A stretch of 64,000 bases of DNA, taken from NCBI RefSeq assembly GCF_036370855.1, contig NC_088098.1, positions 37,079,981 to 37,143,980 of the forward strand, read 5' to 3'. Positions within the stretch are counted from its first letter, which is position 1; each line of letters begins with the position of its first letter. Below are positions 34,980 through 49,232 of the stretch, one piece after another. This DNA is from Dromaius novaehollandiae. Taxonomy: Eukaryota; Chordata; Aves; Casuariiformes; Dromaiidae. The notes under the pieces are model-generated. The model saw nothing but the letters and a program-made list of their open reading frames with translations, did no database searches and was not told the DNA's origin. A program made the translations under genes and the position numbers.

Positions 34980-35161
34980 GTGTCCTTTAGATTAAACAGG
35001 AAAAGAAGGGATATGCGTTGCAAAGTGCAGAAATGTTATGCCAAACAAGCATTTCTTTGCTCAAAACACTTTGCATCGTCTTCTTTTGACCTAACTGAGC
35101 AAGCTAGATGACTTAGAATAGATGCAGTTCCAATGACTTTTTACTTCATATAGAACTTAGG
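34980..35161 (+). pseudogene. THAP2: THAP2 exon 2 relic (THAP zinc-finger domain), disrupted
   Basis: THAP2 encodes a small DNA-binding protein with an N-terminal C2CH THAP domain and normally lies between ZFC3H1 and TMEM19. After a near-perfect acceptor (long pyrimidine tract, ctcacag) the sequence reads RCPLD, a TAA stop (34993-34995), [19 protein letters not shown], then after a frameshift near 35052 [19 protein letters not shown], a TGA stop (35109-35111) and LRIDAVPMTF. This aligns with human [39 protein letters not shown] and MDAVPTIF. Lesions are two stops, a roughly 4-nt loss and Trp to Gly at the invariant Trp (35008-35010). The CxxH zinc ligands and AVP box are still visible, and a donor-like ggtgag follows at 35161. 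The C-terminal exon is not recognised. Confidence 0.85.
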
Positions 35162-38100
35162 GTGAGATAATGGTATGTGTACATTATGTACTAAACTCTT
35201 CTGTATTTCTTCTGTTTAAAGCAGAAAGTGCCAATTCTGTTAAAAGTGTACATGGAAAAATGAAGCAAATGAAATGTGTGCTTTTATTTCAGTAATCATC
35301 CATCATGTCTCAGCAGTGTCCTATCATGTGTCAGCTTTTGTTTAGAAGGATATTACCTTTAGAAGTCTGGCTTAATAGGTGGCTCATGCCATTTTAGACA
35401 CCTCTCATTATTAAAGACATGCACAAAGGGCTGGCACATATGACACAGCACCTTCTGAAAACTTTCTGAAGCAGAAGCTGGAGGTCAGGCAGGGTGCCTG
35501 AAACAGTCTTTGTTTAGGCAGCTATCACAAGGCCTGTGTCTGAAATCTGATCAGCTCTAATTATAAATAAGCCTCAAGATCGCTACACATAAACTGCAGA
35601 AATTTTCCTCCCAATAGATGTTTGCTTACTTGGGCATTCAGAGCTTTGCATATATATAATTTCAGTTTCCTTTGTATAGTTATGTTAATTTCTAAGTGTT
35701 TGCGTGCACTGGTAGGAAATTAATATCAGCATCTTTCAAAGTGAGAAGAAAAAGTTTTAAAACTGTAAGGTGTTGGCAGAGAACCAGCAGCATTATGGAA
35801 AGTTAACCTGGTCTAGGTACACCTCTATATTCAGTTGACTGTTAGGGCATGGCCAGAGTTTATCCAACAAGTGCCCTGAAGTTCTGTGATGCTATGTCAT
35901 CTATATTATAAATTCATAGCTCAGAAGTACTTAACTATCTAAAAAAGTACAATTCCTGTGAATCTTTCTCTCTGAGTGATTTTGGGTGTCATATGCTATC
36001 ATCCAGACTTTATTTTATTTCAGTCATTTGATACTGCTTGTTTTTTCTTCTAGTCTTGTGTTATCAGGCAAGCAATTTTGTTATGTTTGAATTTCAGGAA
36101 GAAGCTGATGCATCAACTGAAATCATTAGTGCTGATAAATAAGGAAATTGGTAGAGTTAAATTCTTTCCTGAATAAAATGGCATGCGTAAACAAAATGCA
36201 TTGGTCTGATGTGTTTGGTATCTACGCATTTGTAGAGTCCATAAACATTTGAAAATTTGGGAAGGTGTTGCTGTTCAATAGAAAAAAAAAGAAACTTCCA
36301 TATTTATCCCATGGGTAATAGATGAGCTTTCATTGCAATTACTGTAAGTCACTTTGTAACTTTAAAAGTCCAAAGTAAAAAAAATTTATCTTGGCTGTAT
36401 TTGACTTTATGCCTTTAAAAGAGATCTGAGATTGCTGCTGGAGCAGAGGTTTTGTGTTAAATACTGGATGTATTTTCAGCAAACTGCAAGTGGATTAAGA
36501 AAAGGTATGTCTTAAAACTGGAGTATAAAATGTGATATGTTCTTGATCGCATGTTCTCTGTTATCTGCACCTCTAGACACGGGCAAAAAAGCATTGTAGC
36601 AATAGCATATCTGTGAAAACTGTTACTTGAATTACTGACATAAATCTACGTCAGCAGCTACAATTGACTGAATTGAAAGATGTCGTCGTGAGCTCTTCAT
36701 GAGACCCTAAACAGCAAAGATCACAGGTGATGCTTAAATACATAATGTGGCTTTAATGCAACTAAGATTCATTTACATATTTTACAAATCTGAATTATGA
36801 AAATTAGCATAGGTATCATAATCTTCACAGTATATTTTCTGTTAAAATTTTAAATGTCCCTCACATAGGAAAGTATGATATTCCTATGTTCATAAGCAAA
36901 ATGCCTTGACATGGTTAAATTTTGAGCCAGTTACCCAGCTTCAAAGGCGGTCTATGTTTGAAGTTACCTAGTTATGACAGACTTAGTTTAGTCCAGTCAT
37001 TGAAAAAGGAGTATATAAAAAGTGGCATCCTCTTGGTCAGTGTGGAAATGCAGGTAAATGAAGATTACTGCTTCCTTCTCCCACTTCTTCCCTGATAATA
37101 TATTTGTTACTTTTTGTTTGTTAGACTCTAAACTCTTTGCAATTAAAAGATCTTTGCTTAAAATAATAAAATAGGAGCAGGTGTAAGCTATATTATCTGA
37201 CTAATCTCTAATGTGAAATATAGAAATAAGCTTTGGAGCACAGACTGGAACCGAGGACTCCCTGTTCCAGCCTGACCAACCGAAAGCCCCAGTACCCAGC
37301 TGTAGAGTTCAGGTCTCCACATGGAAAGCCAGACACCTACCTTTTAGGTATTGACAGATGGAATAAGGGCCAGGATTTGATGTGTGTCCCAAGCTGCTTA
37401 TCCAAAACCAAAAAAAAAAATAGTGGAATTAGTGGTCTCCAGTGACATTCTTGCTTTAAGTGATCTATGCCTCATTTCTGGTCAACAAAATATTTAAAAA
37501 AATCTGTTTCTCAATGTTTGAGACAAAAATTAGTAATAAGTTTATCACATAAATGAAACTAAACAATTAAAAGCAAAGTGGAATCTTGTTTTTCAGAAAC
37601 AATCTCAGTTGTAAAGACTGGGCCACATTTTGGAATATAAAAGATGCTATCTTTTGGTAATATAATATTCAACTGAGGCCAGTTATGGACTATTTTTGTT
37701 CTCTTGCTGCTTTGTAAATGTTAATTACAATTGTCTGATACCAATACAAATAAAACTTAATCTAACCAAATGTAAAATTAATTCATTTTGCATTAAATTG
37801 AAACTTTTATTGACTATGTAAACTATAAACACAGATTATACATGTATTGCTAGTTAATGCTTATTCATATTGTTTGTTTTTTCAACTGAAATTTGTAACA
37901 GGTTGAACTATAATAATTTGTATATGACTGTACACTAAATAACCCCTTCTGGAACTAAGGGACTTGCATGTCTTTTACTTTTGTTTGTCCTGGTACTCAA
38001 ATAATTAATTGTGATCTTAAATACTATGATAGTGACATTTGAACAACGCTATATGTAAAGATTGTGTTTGAATTTCTGAGTATTATGTTAGGTTAATCAA

Positions 38101-39674
38101 AAATTTGACACTATGTAAGTTACACAATTTCATGTCACTTTATTGTTCTATTTCCCCACATACTATTTTTTTTTGACATGAACTTGTGTCAAGAAGTCAT
38201 CCTAAGAAGAAAGAGACTTACATCTCAGAATGAACATCCCATTTCAAAATAAATATGACTGTGAACGAGTTCTTACTGAACACAGCTAATGCCTTCAAAG
38301 CCACGTGGAAGTAACAAAAAGTGTAAGTGAGAGAAGGAGATAGCAAGATTGAGAACAAGAATGAAGAATTACATTCAAAAAGAAAGTGTAGCTATACAGT
38401 GATGGATAGAAATGACTTGCTTCATCAGAAACTTAGATCACATTTCACCAAGAAACTTACCTGAGCAAATTATATCAAAAGCCTTCAGAAATCTTGCTTT
38501 GGATGAGTCCAAAAATATTTTACTGAAGAAAAGAAACATTTATAAAAGCTTTTCAAAACTGAAAATATACTGTAATCTTAACTATGATACTTATTTATCC
38601 TGAGTTAATGCTGAAAATGAATCACCCACATTAATATGCTCTCAGGTATTCACGCAGTGATGAGAAAAAAATTAGTTCTTACGACTGCTCATGTATTCAA
38701 TACCTATCAGCTACTAATAAAAACTTCTATAAAATCTGGGAGATTCTAAAATGCAATTTTAGGTTTTCACATCAGATAATAATAATATCTTGTGGAAGAG
38801 CTTGTTCTGTGAGTTCACAGTCTTTCACTAAGTGCATACAGGAGGCTTTTTCTTTGGATGAGGCTTTATTTTTTAGGAAGATACACTCATCGCTGCAGAT
38901 AGCTCAGATAGAACGCTCTTCTATTACGCTACTATTGAAGTACCATTTAACTTATTTCTATTACATGTTGGTTAAAAAGAGCTGCAGTTTCCTCTAGGGA
39001 ACTTCAGTTCCAGCTGTTTTGTCCCCTGAGATGTACAACTGAGGAACTCCACACTGACTCTACGCAGGCCTCTCTTTGAAGGCTTGTGGGGATGAATGAC
39101 CTGGTGAGGAGAAGTGAGCAAGCAAGGTCAGCAGCTGACTCATATACCTCATGCCCTCTTTAATGCAAAGATGACTGTGGGCTTTTTCTGGTGGGTTTTC
39201 TATTGTACTTGGAGGTAGTAAATGCAGCCCGAAGTTAACACCAAGGACTGTGGTGAGCATGTAATGCGCTGTGATGGGATGACTGGTATTAGTTAAGTCT
39301 TCAAATTATGTACACATCTAATCACGGTTGATGAAAACAACTAGAAAAATCCTGCGGTGTTTTCATTTGCTTTCTCAATTTATACATGTATTTTTGTTAA
39401 ACAAAAATATGTTGGAGTTGAGTTTTTCTTCAGATAAAAGATTAAAAGATTAATTTTTTCTACGGTACATGGATGCTACAGCAAATGTCATGTTAGAAAT
39501 ACCTGACAGACCAAATGATCGGGGTCATTTTTTGCACTTTGATAGGTATACCAATACACATACAAATGATTAAGTACAGTTTCCATCATATTAGGATTTT
39601 TCATCTTCTTCCTAAATACTTACAAAATACTTCATGTAAATTATAAAGGCTGAAATTAGCTTGTTTTGAAATAA
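35162..39674. other. Intergenic, no gene seen
   Basis: AT-rich sequence downstream of the THAP2 relic. A convincing THAP2 last exon is absent. A tRNA-derived SINE trace is possible at 37225-37400. No promoter-like island occurs. Confidence 0.6.
37225..37400 (-). mobile_element. Possible MIR-like SINE relic
   Basis: The segment around tggaaccgaggactccctgt near 37246 resembles the reverse complement of the tRNA-like head of MIR elements (B-box region). It is diverged, and a chance resemblance cannot be excluded. Confidence 0.3.
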
Positions 39675-40135
39675 TGTTAACGGTGGTAACTGATACTTGC
39701 AGTAGGCAGAGGTAGAAGACACCACTCTGGAGTAATGTTGTTAGATGTTTATTACCTTGAAATCCCCAAACTGCATGGGGAACCCCAGGAACTTTGCAGG
39801 GAAGCAATCAGGCTGTCCCAGGCACTGCAGAGCATTGGCCCATGGTGAGGTCTGGGGAGGGGGGTTTTAAGGCGAATTGATAGGTTATATGGGGTACTGC
39901 ACATGTGCTACAGATAACAAGGGAAGCAGTAATCCTTTAGGTATGCAGATAACAAGGGAAGCAGTAATTTCTAGGAGTACACAAGTCCAGATTGACGGCT
40001 ATGTGGTGCCAGTCTAAGGGTCGCAACCTGCCGTTCCGTATGGGTTCTGCACACCAAGTGTTTTGGCAGCTGGAATAATTCATCAGTCAACATGCTCCTG
40101 TCTCCCTGCCAATCTTCCACTGTTTACCCACTACA
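39675..40135 (-). mobile_element. Solo LTR of an endogenous retrovirus (ERVL-like), 461 bp
   Basis: The element begins tgttaacggt and ends cccactaca on the plus strand, with TGT...ACA termini. It is flanked by a perfect 5-bp target-site duplication, aataa (39670-39674 and 40136-40140). Orientation is minus: a polyadenylation signal aataaa sits at 39753-39748, about 75 nt from the U5 end, with an AT-rich TATA-like stretch about 130 nt upstream of it. The 5' start tgtagtgggt resembles LTRs common in birds. There is no internal retroviral sequence, so this is the product of LTR-LTR recombination. A 23-bp direct repeat (39911-39933 and 39946-39968) lies in the probable U3. Confidence 0.8.
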
Positions 40136-43100
40136 AATAATAGAGCCAATTGTACCTTTTCTGTCTTAAGTGAAGGCACTACCTTGGATTGTGCATAGAA
40201 TGTTGGAAGGAAAAAAAAGTGAAAAATACAAAGCTGACATGAACTGCACGTGAGACTTTTTTCTGATGGATGAGTGAAACTGCTATAGTGTCTTCATCTC
40301 AAGGTAAACAGTAACTTTCTTTTTGTTAAAACACTGAAGAAAACAATTAGGAGTGATACTCTATCATGTGTGGGTTTAGTTTTGCTTCAAAAGTTTATTA
40401 TATTTCTTCACATCTAAAGGATATCATTGGACAATTCATGCTGGAGGAACACAGATTTTCACATACAGAAAGCCAGAGCTATGACACATTTTTACTTGTT
40501 TTTTGCACAAAACTGAAATTCTGTAGATTTTGTCAAAGGTTTGAAGAAAACAGGAAAGATGCGTTCTTAAATCAGTGAATTAATCTCATTTGCATAAAAC
40601 TGCAAAGATTTGCAGATAGCTAGATCTGTCTCTCTTCTTTGAGAAGCCCAACGAGAAGGACTTCCTGAAAAAAAATTGACAGAATTTTTTTCAGTCATAC
40701 AGTAAAATTATTTGTTACACTGCAAAGCAGCATTATATCACAAGAAACACTGGGCATTAGTCCATGAAAAGTGTATTTTCAAATGGAAAAAAGTTTTTAT
40801 CTAGAACTTAAGTTGTGTCGCTTTCACTGTCCTTGGGCTTTGTAGTTAATTTCTATTATTCATTGTTTAATTTTGTTGAATTTCATCATTTTTTTGAGAT
40901 TGCTTCCTAACTAACGCAAAGTATGTGCAACTACTTTGAACCTAGATATAATCATCTTTTTAATATTTTGCTCGTTATTTTTTACTACAGGTCTCTCTGT
41001 TTTTCCCTTTTCCAACCACATTTTACCAAAGAAAATTTTGATCTCCCCCTCAAGTTTTATGTTGACAGGCTCTGAAGCAGATGATTTAATGACAATGTAT
41101 TAAGCATTTTGAAACTGGTTACGTTAAACTTTTCCTTTAATTACTTAATTGGAATAAACTGTGCATTAGCAGTCTATCAACCTTAGTTAAAGTTCAAGGT
41201 ATTACATAAATAGCAATTTCTCAATGCAAATACTACAGAATATATAAGCCTACCTCTTGTATATTTTGACAAAATATTTTTCAAATAAATCACTGTTTCA
41301 CTGGCATGTTTAATTGTTTTCTTCTGGAAAAAATATTTAATGCTGATTATATTTATGAAGATTCATTTGCACATATAAGAAGATGCACTTTGCATTTGCA
41401 ATTGCATTTACTAGTGAATCTCATTCCAGAATCACATAGGTTGAAGGAAAGTTATATCTATATATGTTTGGCTACCTTTCAAATGTTTGGCTACCTTTCA
41501 AGTGTTTTTTAATGCATGAGTATTTATACTATTTCATATATGAACAATGGAGACAAACTTTCAAAAATAAACAGGTCATAAAAAGGATATTAAAAAAAGA
41601 AGTATGTTACTTTTCAGTTGGTAGTTGAAAAAAGTGTCAGGATTGTAGTCCTGAAAAATTAAATCTATATGTAAAGAGGAGTAACATGACCCTCGCTGCC
41701 AGGATGATTTTCTTCAGCTTTTTCTTGCAACACTTTATTATTATTCTTCAGTCTAGTCTGAACTATGTCTATATAGGAAAACTGAAGAATTTGAAATGCT
41801 TTGTCCAGTTCAAAACATTTTGTCTTTGCATTATCTTCAAGAGAGTTCAGGAACCTTCACTTGGCATGATATATCACTAACAATGCAAGAAAAGAGAAGT
41901 GTAAGAAAAGAGAGTAATCTTACAATGAAGCAGTGGGGACTGCAGAGAGCTCAGTGCTTGAGCCTGCTCCCACGTCCTGCTTATTTATTTAGCAGTATAA
42001 ATTTATCAAGGTCTTCTCTCTTAGTTAATGGAGAAAGAAAATTTTCTCTACCGGATGTTTCAGTTCACCTAACATTAACTGACATCAGAGGGGTGACATA
42101 CAGCAAAAACCTCCTTTTGTTAATTAAGAGAGTTACTTCCATAGACTAACTTTAACTTTTGTGAATACAACACTAGTGTCCTGAGCCCATGAATCAGTGA
42201 ATATCATAAAATTAGCCATTTCTGCAAAAGTTTAGTACATTAAACCAGCCAGCTACTACCAGTGGCTCATATGTTAGAGAACTTTTCATTACTAGTTATC
42301 CTTAGGAGCTTAGATCTGAACATTATCTAGTGGAATTAGTGGATCTAAGATCAGTTTTCAAAAAAAAAAAATTCAAAAGCTGTTCTGTGTGATAGTATTG
42401 TCTCTGGAAGAGTTCTGGGGTTCCTCCACTGCAAGACAGAAATCTAAATTGGGGATTGAATTTCTAGGCAGAAAAGGAGTTTTGCTGCAGATACTTTGCT
42501 CAGAAAGACTGGAATAATTTTAATTTTCCTAGGCCTTACAACTAAATCAGTAGCTGACGTAAGAAAAATTAAACACAAAATTAGTTTCCACTGGTCCATC
42601 AGACTCACAGGTGGGAGGCTCAAATAATTAACCTAAAAGCAGTCTCAAAACTGCTGGGCTGATGTCTCAAGACAGAAAAATGCAAAATATATAAAAGCAA
42701 TCATGACTCACTACCAAAATAATCAAGGATGTTGAAAGTATTCACTTCTTATTTATGTCTTCAGATTTCTCCTCGGAGTATTTTGTTTGAATTCAAGTCT
42801 TTTTCCTTTCTGCATTCATATTATCCAATGTTTATGTCATCAAGAAAAAACATCTAATGGGGCAAGACTTGGCAGCCATAACATAACCTTCTAGAATCTT
42901 GTTGTTATGGTGATGTCCTAGACTTCCCAAAACTGAAGTAGGTCAGATCTATGTGGAAAAGCAGAACACCAAGTTTCATTTATTTTTGTTATGACAGTGC
43001 TAGGGAATAAATACAACCTCCTTTCACAGATTAAGAATGCATCTAATTTTTTGCAGAGCTAGTCAAAAATACAATCTTTGCTGAGATAAAACCTATGGTA

Positions 43101-46100
43101 CCTTAGAGTGTTTTGTATAGGGCACTGTGCAACTTCAGTACCAATTTATGACACTGGGTGGATCTCTGAAGTCAGAAGAACAAGAGAAGAAATCTTTTAA
43201 TTGACACCGTCTTGGCAGGAGAACAGTGGATTGGGCCCCACCCTGTTTGTCAGCTTCTTGATTTCTCCACTCTTGATCCGCCTCATGACAGGATGACTTG
43301 CTGTGGCATTTTCCTGTCTGTGACTGAAAGAATACAAATAAATTAATTTATCAAGGCAAAGAAGCAGAATACACAAATATTCCTTCTGATCAGATACTTC
43401 AGCTGTTGAAAACGTTGGGAGTCTGCAATTCTTTGCCATTGAACTTACGCTCATCCTGCTGTTGAATTACTTTTTCCGTACCAGGTCTACTGAATCTGGA
43501 CTGAACAGAAGTCTTGAAAGAAGGTAAGGAGAGTTTCTGCTTAACTTTTGAGTGCACATGATTATAGCCACCTCTTCTAGGTAAACATGCCTTTCTTACT
43601 CTGTAGTTCTGATTTTCCAGGAAGTCTTCACATTTCTCACATAATCATCCAGTTTCTAAAGTGAAGAAGTCTTCAACTCCTTGACAGTGTTTAAAATTAG
43701 ATGTACAGCTGTTTGTCCCAGAAAAAAACAGGCTTTAAATGTTGTATTAACAAAACCATAAGTATTGTATTTGAATGAGTAAAGTATTTAGTGATACAAA
43801 AATTGTGCATTATTAAAAGTATATCTCTGGAAATCCAGCTTGTTGGCCAGAGAGAGTTTGCTGCTTTCATCTATATACAAAATGTTGTTAAATCTCTAGT
43901 GCATTTAGCAAGTAAGTTATACTCTAATATTTCTCTCCAAATAAATAATATTTATGTGGCTTAAAAGTGAACTCTAAACAACAATGCAACATATAATTTT
44001 TCACATACAGCCTTACAAATACGTATTTACAATCTACTGCAAATCTAAGAATTATGTGGTTTTGAAATTACATTATTAACTATCTTTATAATAATGCTGC
44101 AGTATATATAGGAAAAATAATATTCTTTAAAAAGATGTCAGACACCATTGCTGTCTGTACTAGGTTTTTAGTAGGCTACTATTAATATGTAGGATCTTCT
44201 GCATCCTGAGACCAGGTTAATCCAAGGCTTCTAGAATTTATGAAATGCATGGAAGGCTCCATAGTGCTGCAAATCTGAATTCAGGTACACTCTTCAGCTA
44301 GATAATTCCCTCAAGAACTTTACCTTACACTTTCTTTCATAGTTATAAAGCGTCAAAGCATGATTTTATCATTTACTCTATTACAGAATCCAGAGACTCT
44401 GGTTAGGGCTCACTGCATGTTTGACAATCATTTAATAAAGTTTGTGTGTGAAAGAACTGGCAGATCATCTGGTTTTATGTTTTCTTTATTCAGTTTCCCA
44501 TGTGGCCCTGAACAAGACATTTACCAATATTATTTCCCTCCCTCAAGCTTGCCAAAATGTAATGTTTGTGAAGTTTTTTAACCTCTTATGATGGAAGTCC
44601 TATAGAAATGCAAAGTATGTGTTCAAAGAGAAACTCAGATTGCTTTTGATACTTCATTTTCTGCTTACATCAGCTTTTGGTAACCTAAAAAAGTGGAATA
44701 AAGTTGCTTTGAAGTTGCTTTGAGAGCAATTTTACATGCTTTACTAGATTTTAAATGATGGATTATAAATTTAAACTAAAAATATGTAACTTCAGAAAAG
44801 AGTTTTGAAAGCTTTTTTTCTGTACTTCACTTGTTAGCCCTGAATTTAGTACATATGCAGTAACTTCTATTTTGCCCCTGATCTTAGCTCAGTCAACTGT
44901 AACAAATACAAATGAAGACCACAGTAAATACTGAATGAAGTGAAGCAATGACTACTTTCTTTTTTTCTATCAGAACTACCAGGAACACATCAGTATTCAT
45001 CATATGATTCAACTGAAATGAATGTACTTTTCACTGCAAATACGAATTGTACCACTTTCATCTAAAATCAGTCCCAACTTTAACAACTTATGCAACCAAA
45101 GTAATATATACTAGCAGGGACAGTGCCTTAGTCATCTGTTCTTCTCTGACATCTGTCTTCCCTGTTTACCAATATGATAAAGGCTGACTTTGTAGCCCAT
45201 AGTTGTTCTGACTAGTGAGTATTTGAGCACAGTTCTTCCCCTGGTTTAAAGAAGGTATCTCTACAGGGTAGATACCCCAGTCATTTTGTGCTTTACCACA
45301 TAAAAAAATACCACTTCTCATGTTTCTTTCTCAAGAGCAATTCAAAAAAATTGTCAAATGGAAATTTAATAAGGAACAAACAGCAAAAAAGTATAGAAAT
45401 GAAAATAATTTAATAAATTAATAAAAAGTAGAGAAAGGAAAATAATAAGAAAATAATTAAGAGTCAATCTCTTCTTTAATAAAACACCAATTCTGATCAC
45501 AAACCTGCTTATAAAACAATAATTAGTGAGAAAATACATCACTTTGATGGTGTTAACAGCACCTGCCTTGAGTTTTTGAGTCAGATCTGCACAGTTTAAT
45601 ACAGCACATCTTCACTGACTTGAGTGGTATTACATCAATGTACAGCCACAAAGGGTTTTCCCCCTTTTGTTTATTAGCAGTCATTCATCCCGAAGTTTAT
45701 TCGAGTCTCTATTTTGTTACAAAAGCATCCTAGCCTCCTTGATGTGGAAAAGGTGATTAGAGGACTACATTCACTATAGCTTAGAGCAACTGCAATAATG
45801 TTGGAAAAAAGGAGTAGAAGGAGACATGAAGTCATGTTCTCCCTGGACCCCTAGAAAGGGAAGCTCTACCACCTACTGATTATACTTGCAATCCATTGTT
45901 TAAGTTCAGTGCTGTTTTATTTCAAATGCAGATAAAGAGATGACAAGCAAGTGCTTGAAAAGTCCTAGTTAAAAGCTATTCATGTAGATGCTGCATTTTG
46001 GTACTTTAGCCATTGTTTAAGGAAGGTGTCGTTTACCCTCCTATTAAGGAGATTATTTCTGAAATGTGAGTTATATATTTCCCTGTTGTTCTTCAACTTC

Positions 46101-48199
46101 CAGTGGCTTGCAGACTTGTCTACTTTTTGACCCTCCAGGGTGAAACATAAATATAACAAATAGTTGGACTTGACAGCCTATGTTTCTCTACTAGGAAAAA
46201 AATGTTTAGGAATTTTACAATTGTTTTTTTCCCCACTGGAAAGTGTTGATGTGCTAAAGTCAGAACATACTGGTTTTGATTAATTTTTTGTTGGGAAGCT
46301 CCTAAAATCAGGATGGAATGTGGACAAAACGCACAGAAAATCCCTTAGATGTTCCTTAGATCATCCCTTAGGACAGCCAGCAGTCTGATGGCTGAGGTAC
46401 TCAGTTAAAAATAGCAAACCCAGCTTCAATCCTTGCTCTGCCCAGTCCCGTAAAGACTAGTGAAGACCAGTAAATCTTGGTCTTACGCATTCCCAATGAT
46501 TTCCAAGCCATTAAACTATTTGGAAGTGAATGCAAATGATTTTTTGTTGTTGTTGAAACTGACACATCTACAGCCAAAAAAGTATTTTCAGTTTTACCAA
46601 GATATACCTAGAACTGCTTTCCAAGTTCAGTTCATTTGATACTGCTGACAAAAAAGACCAAAAAGAGAGGTTTCTTTGTGCATTTTTTTGCCTTATTTTT
46701 TTTTACCTGAAGCCACCAATTTTCTTTATATAAAGACCGAGCACAACAATGTCATAGCACCCATCTGCCCTTCCTCTGGCCTGAATTTCCCAGTATTCTC
46801 CCCTCAAAGGACTGCAGCTTACATCCTCTCAGATATTCAGGCACCCACTCGCAACTGAAGTCAATGAGAGCTTGGCAAACCTGTAAGAATTCAGGCTCCA
46901 ATGATCTGGATAACAATATTTTTCATTAACAGCATATTCTGTATCTAGATTTAGGTTGGGTCATCACTCCTCCCCCAATATCTAACAAGTAGTTTTAAAC
47001 AAAGTAAAAATGTATGCATCTTAAAGCCTGAGCATTATTTACCAGAAGGTTCTCCTCCCCAGTTCTAAGTAGAGACAAATATGGCATTATTCTTTTGCTA
47101 AAATCTTAAGTCTAACAGCCTGATCCATGGAGAAAAATCTAAGTATAGGTGCAGAGTTCCATCAGTTCTACGTAGTTGGCCTAAACAGATGAAGCTGCTG
47201 ATTTGAATCATTTGGTATGACAAGTTACACCCACTTGCGTTAAAATAGAAGTGGAAGGACATGTTTTCACGGGCTAAAAATGTATGTATCTTAATGATTC
47301 TGAATTGTTAAAAAGTTATCTAAACCTAAAAGCCAGACATTCCTGTTCCCTTGCATAGCTATTATTCTGTCAACACAGGCCAGGCTATGCTCTACATAGC
47401 AAGATGATTCAGAACAACAGTGCAGTTTTGGAGCCAGTCCTGTGGTTGCTCTTATTTACCCCATGCTGGTGTTCATTTCCCAAAGCAATTGTGGTGTGCA
47501 GGAGCTAATTCCTCTCGGAGGAACCTAACCTGCCGATCCCCCTCCAAATGCCCTCCAAGCCCTAAGGGTTGTGACCCCACACGTGGACCACACCGTCCTA
47601 AAGACCTGTAGCATGTACCTAACACATGTCAGCAGGAGGCTCTCAAGCCAGAGAGAGCTCTCAAACACCTGAAGTCATCTGATGCTCTACAGAGAGCCAA
47701 AAAGAGGCACAGTAAAACGGCTTTTATATCAAAGATTTTTACATGAGTGATGGCAATATGGGCATACCCCTTCCAGAGGGACACAGAGAAAAGTATGCAG
47801 ACTATCTTCCCTTCAGAAAGTTTCAAACTACAAGTGTAGTAGAGATTTGCAACACCAGGCTAGGTTATATCCCATACAAAATAAACTCTCCAAATCAAAT
47901 ATACTGGAGATAAGAGAAGCCGGAGCACCAACTGCTTTCAAAAATACTGATTCTTTCCTATTTTACTGAGTTACTTGCTAAAGTAGATAGAGACATAGTA
48001 AAAAGTAGGTCACATGTAATAAATTTCTACCATTAAAAAAAGACAATTTCCTGGATCACGTGGATATAGAAAGTTGCCCTGGAATATAAAACTGTCTCTG
48101 GGCATATTGTGCCATGATAAAGTCTACCCAACTGAGGACATGAGAGAAAGAAGGAAAGGAGTCCTACCTCCAGAAGTATCCAGTATCCAAGAAACTTCC
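40136..48199. other. Intergenic, no gene seen
   Basis: About 8 kb of AT-rich sequence. It holds a 19-bp tandem duplication (atgtttggctacctttcaa) near 41463-41501 and a weak MIR-like trace near 46380-46440. Open stretches here are short and resemble no family I know. Confidence 0.6.
46375..46445 (+). mobile_element. Weak MIR-like trace
   Basis: The stretch gatggctgaggtactcag followed by cagcttcaatccttgctctg recalls the MIR 5' half (gtggcacagtgg ... gggttcaaatcctggctctg). Highly diverged; low confidence. Confidence 0.25.
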
Positions 48200-49195
48200 T
48201 GTGGCGGACAGATGAGTGAACTTTTGCCTTAAACATTTCTTGGTACATAAGGTGCAAGCAAACCATAACCCCGAACAAGCCATCTGTTCCCGGCGGAAAC
48301 AGGACTGAGCTGCTGCGACTCCCGAAATGGTCTCCCTGCGACCATTCAGGACACACCAAGCCTGCGCTGAACCAGACCACGATCAGGCAGAGACTTTGGG
48401 ACCTGGACTGTAAATTACTGCTGCTTAGCACAACTTCTATAAAACTTGCTTAGCATGAGTAGCTAAATTTGCTGAAGCCTTAGGCCACACTCCCTAGTTC
48501 AGTGAGAAAGGGCCCCAGAGCTGGTGCAGGCAGGAAAGACAAGGGAGTTACCAGCAGTTTGCATTCCCATGCGTCACACTCCGGGAGGAAGGATGTCAAG
48601 GCATTGAAGTGAGGCCTGCTTGGGCACCGGGACCCTGGGGAGCAGGGCCTCCTCTTGCTGCGGAAACACTGCTGATTGGGGGGGTCTGGGCTATCTCGGG
48701 GTCCAGATCATATTCCCTTTGTCTGGACCTTGGGAAATAACACCTACCGTCACTGCTGGGGAAGTAATAATTTGTCAGGGCTTTGAGAGATAAGGGCAAG
48801 ACCCGAAGAATGAAAACGCATCTGTCAGCAGAAACCACAACAGTAAACAACCTACCTAGGGACCCAATAAGGAGCAGGAGACCCCAGACCTAAATATTAC
48901 TATTGGTCCAAACTACTGCGTGAAGGGCGGAGAGCTTTGATTGGAAAGTATAATTGCCCAGGGATTTCTTTGTTCGGGGTCCCTCTTCGGAGGCGCCCAG
49001 CTCGAGCTGTAACTACTGCACGCGTGTCATTACAATTTATTTATTTAATTTGCCTTGATTTGGCTCCAAGCTTTTCAGCGGGAACCTAGGGTCGGACCCT
49101 GCTCGAGTTGTAATTACTGCACGCGCTTCACCAAAATTTACACCCAGGGTGAAGAGGACCAACAGGATGCCGCTGGATCCACGGGTGGTGATATC

Positions 49196-49232
<37 letters not shown>

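Noticed and set aside
35285-35400. Possible THAP2 last-exon trace (IMSQQ ... LFRR after a tttcag acceptor)
   Set aside because: Only a handful of residues resemble human ISSQQ...AFRN; indistinguishable from chance by eye.
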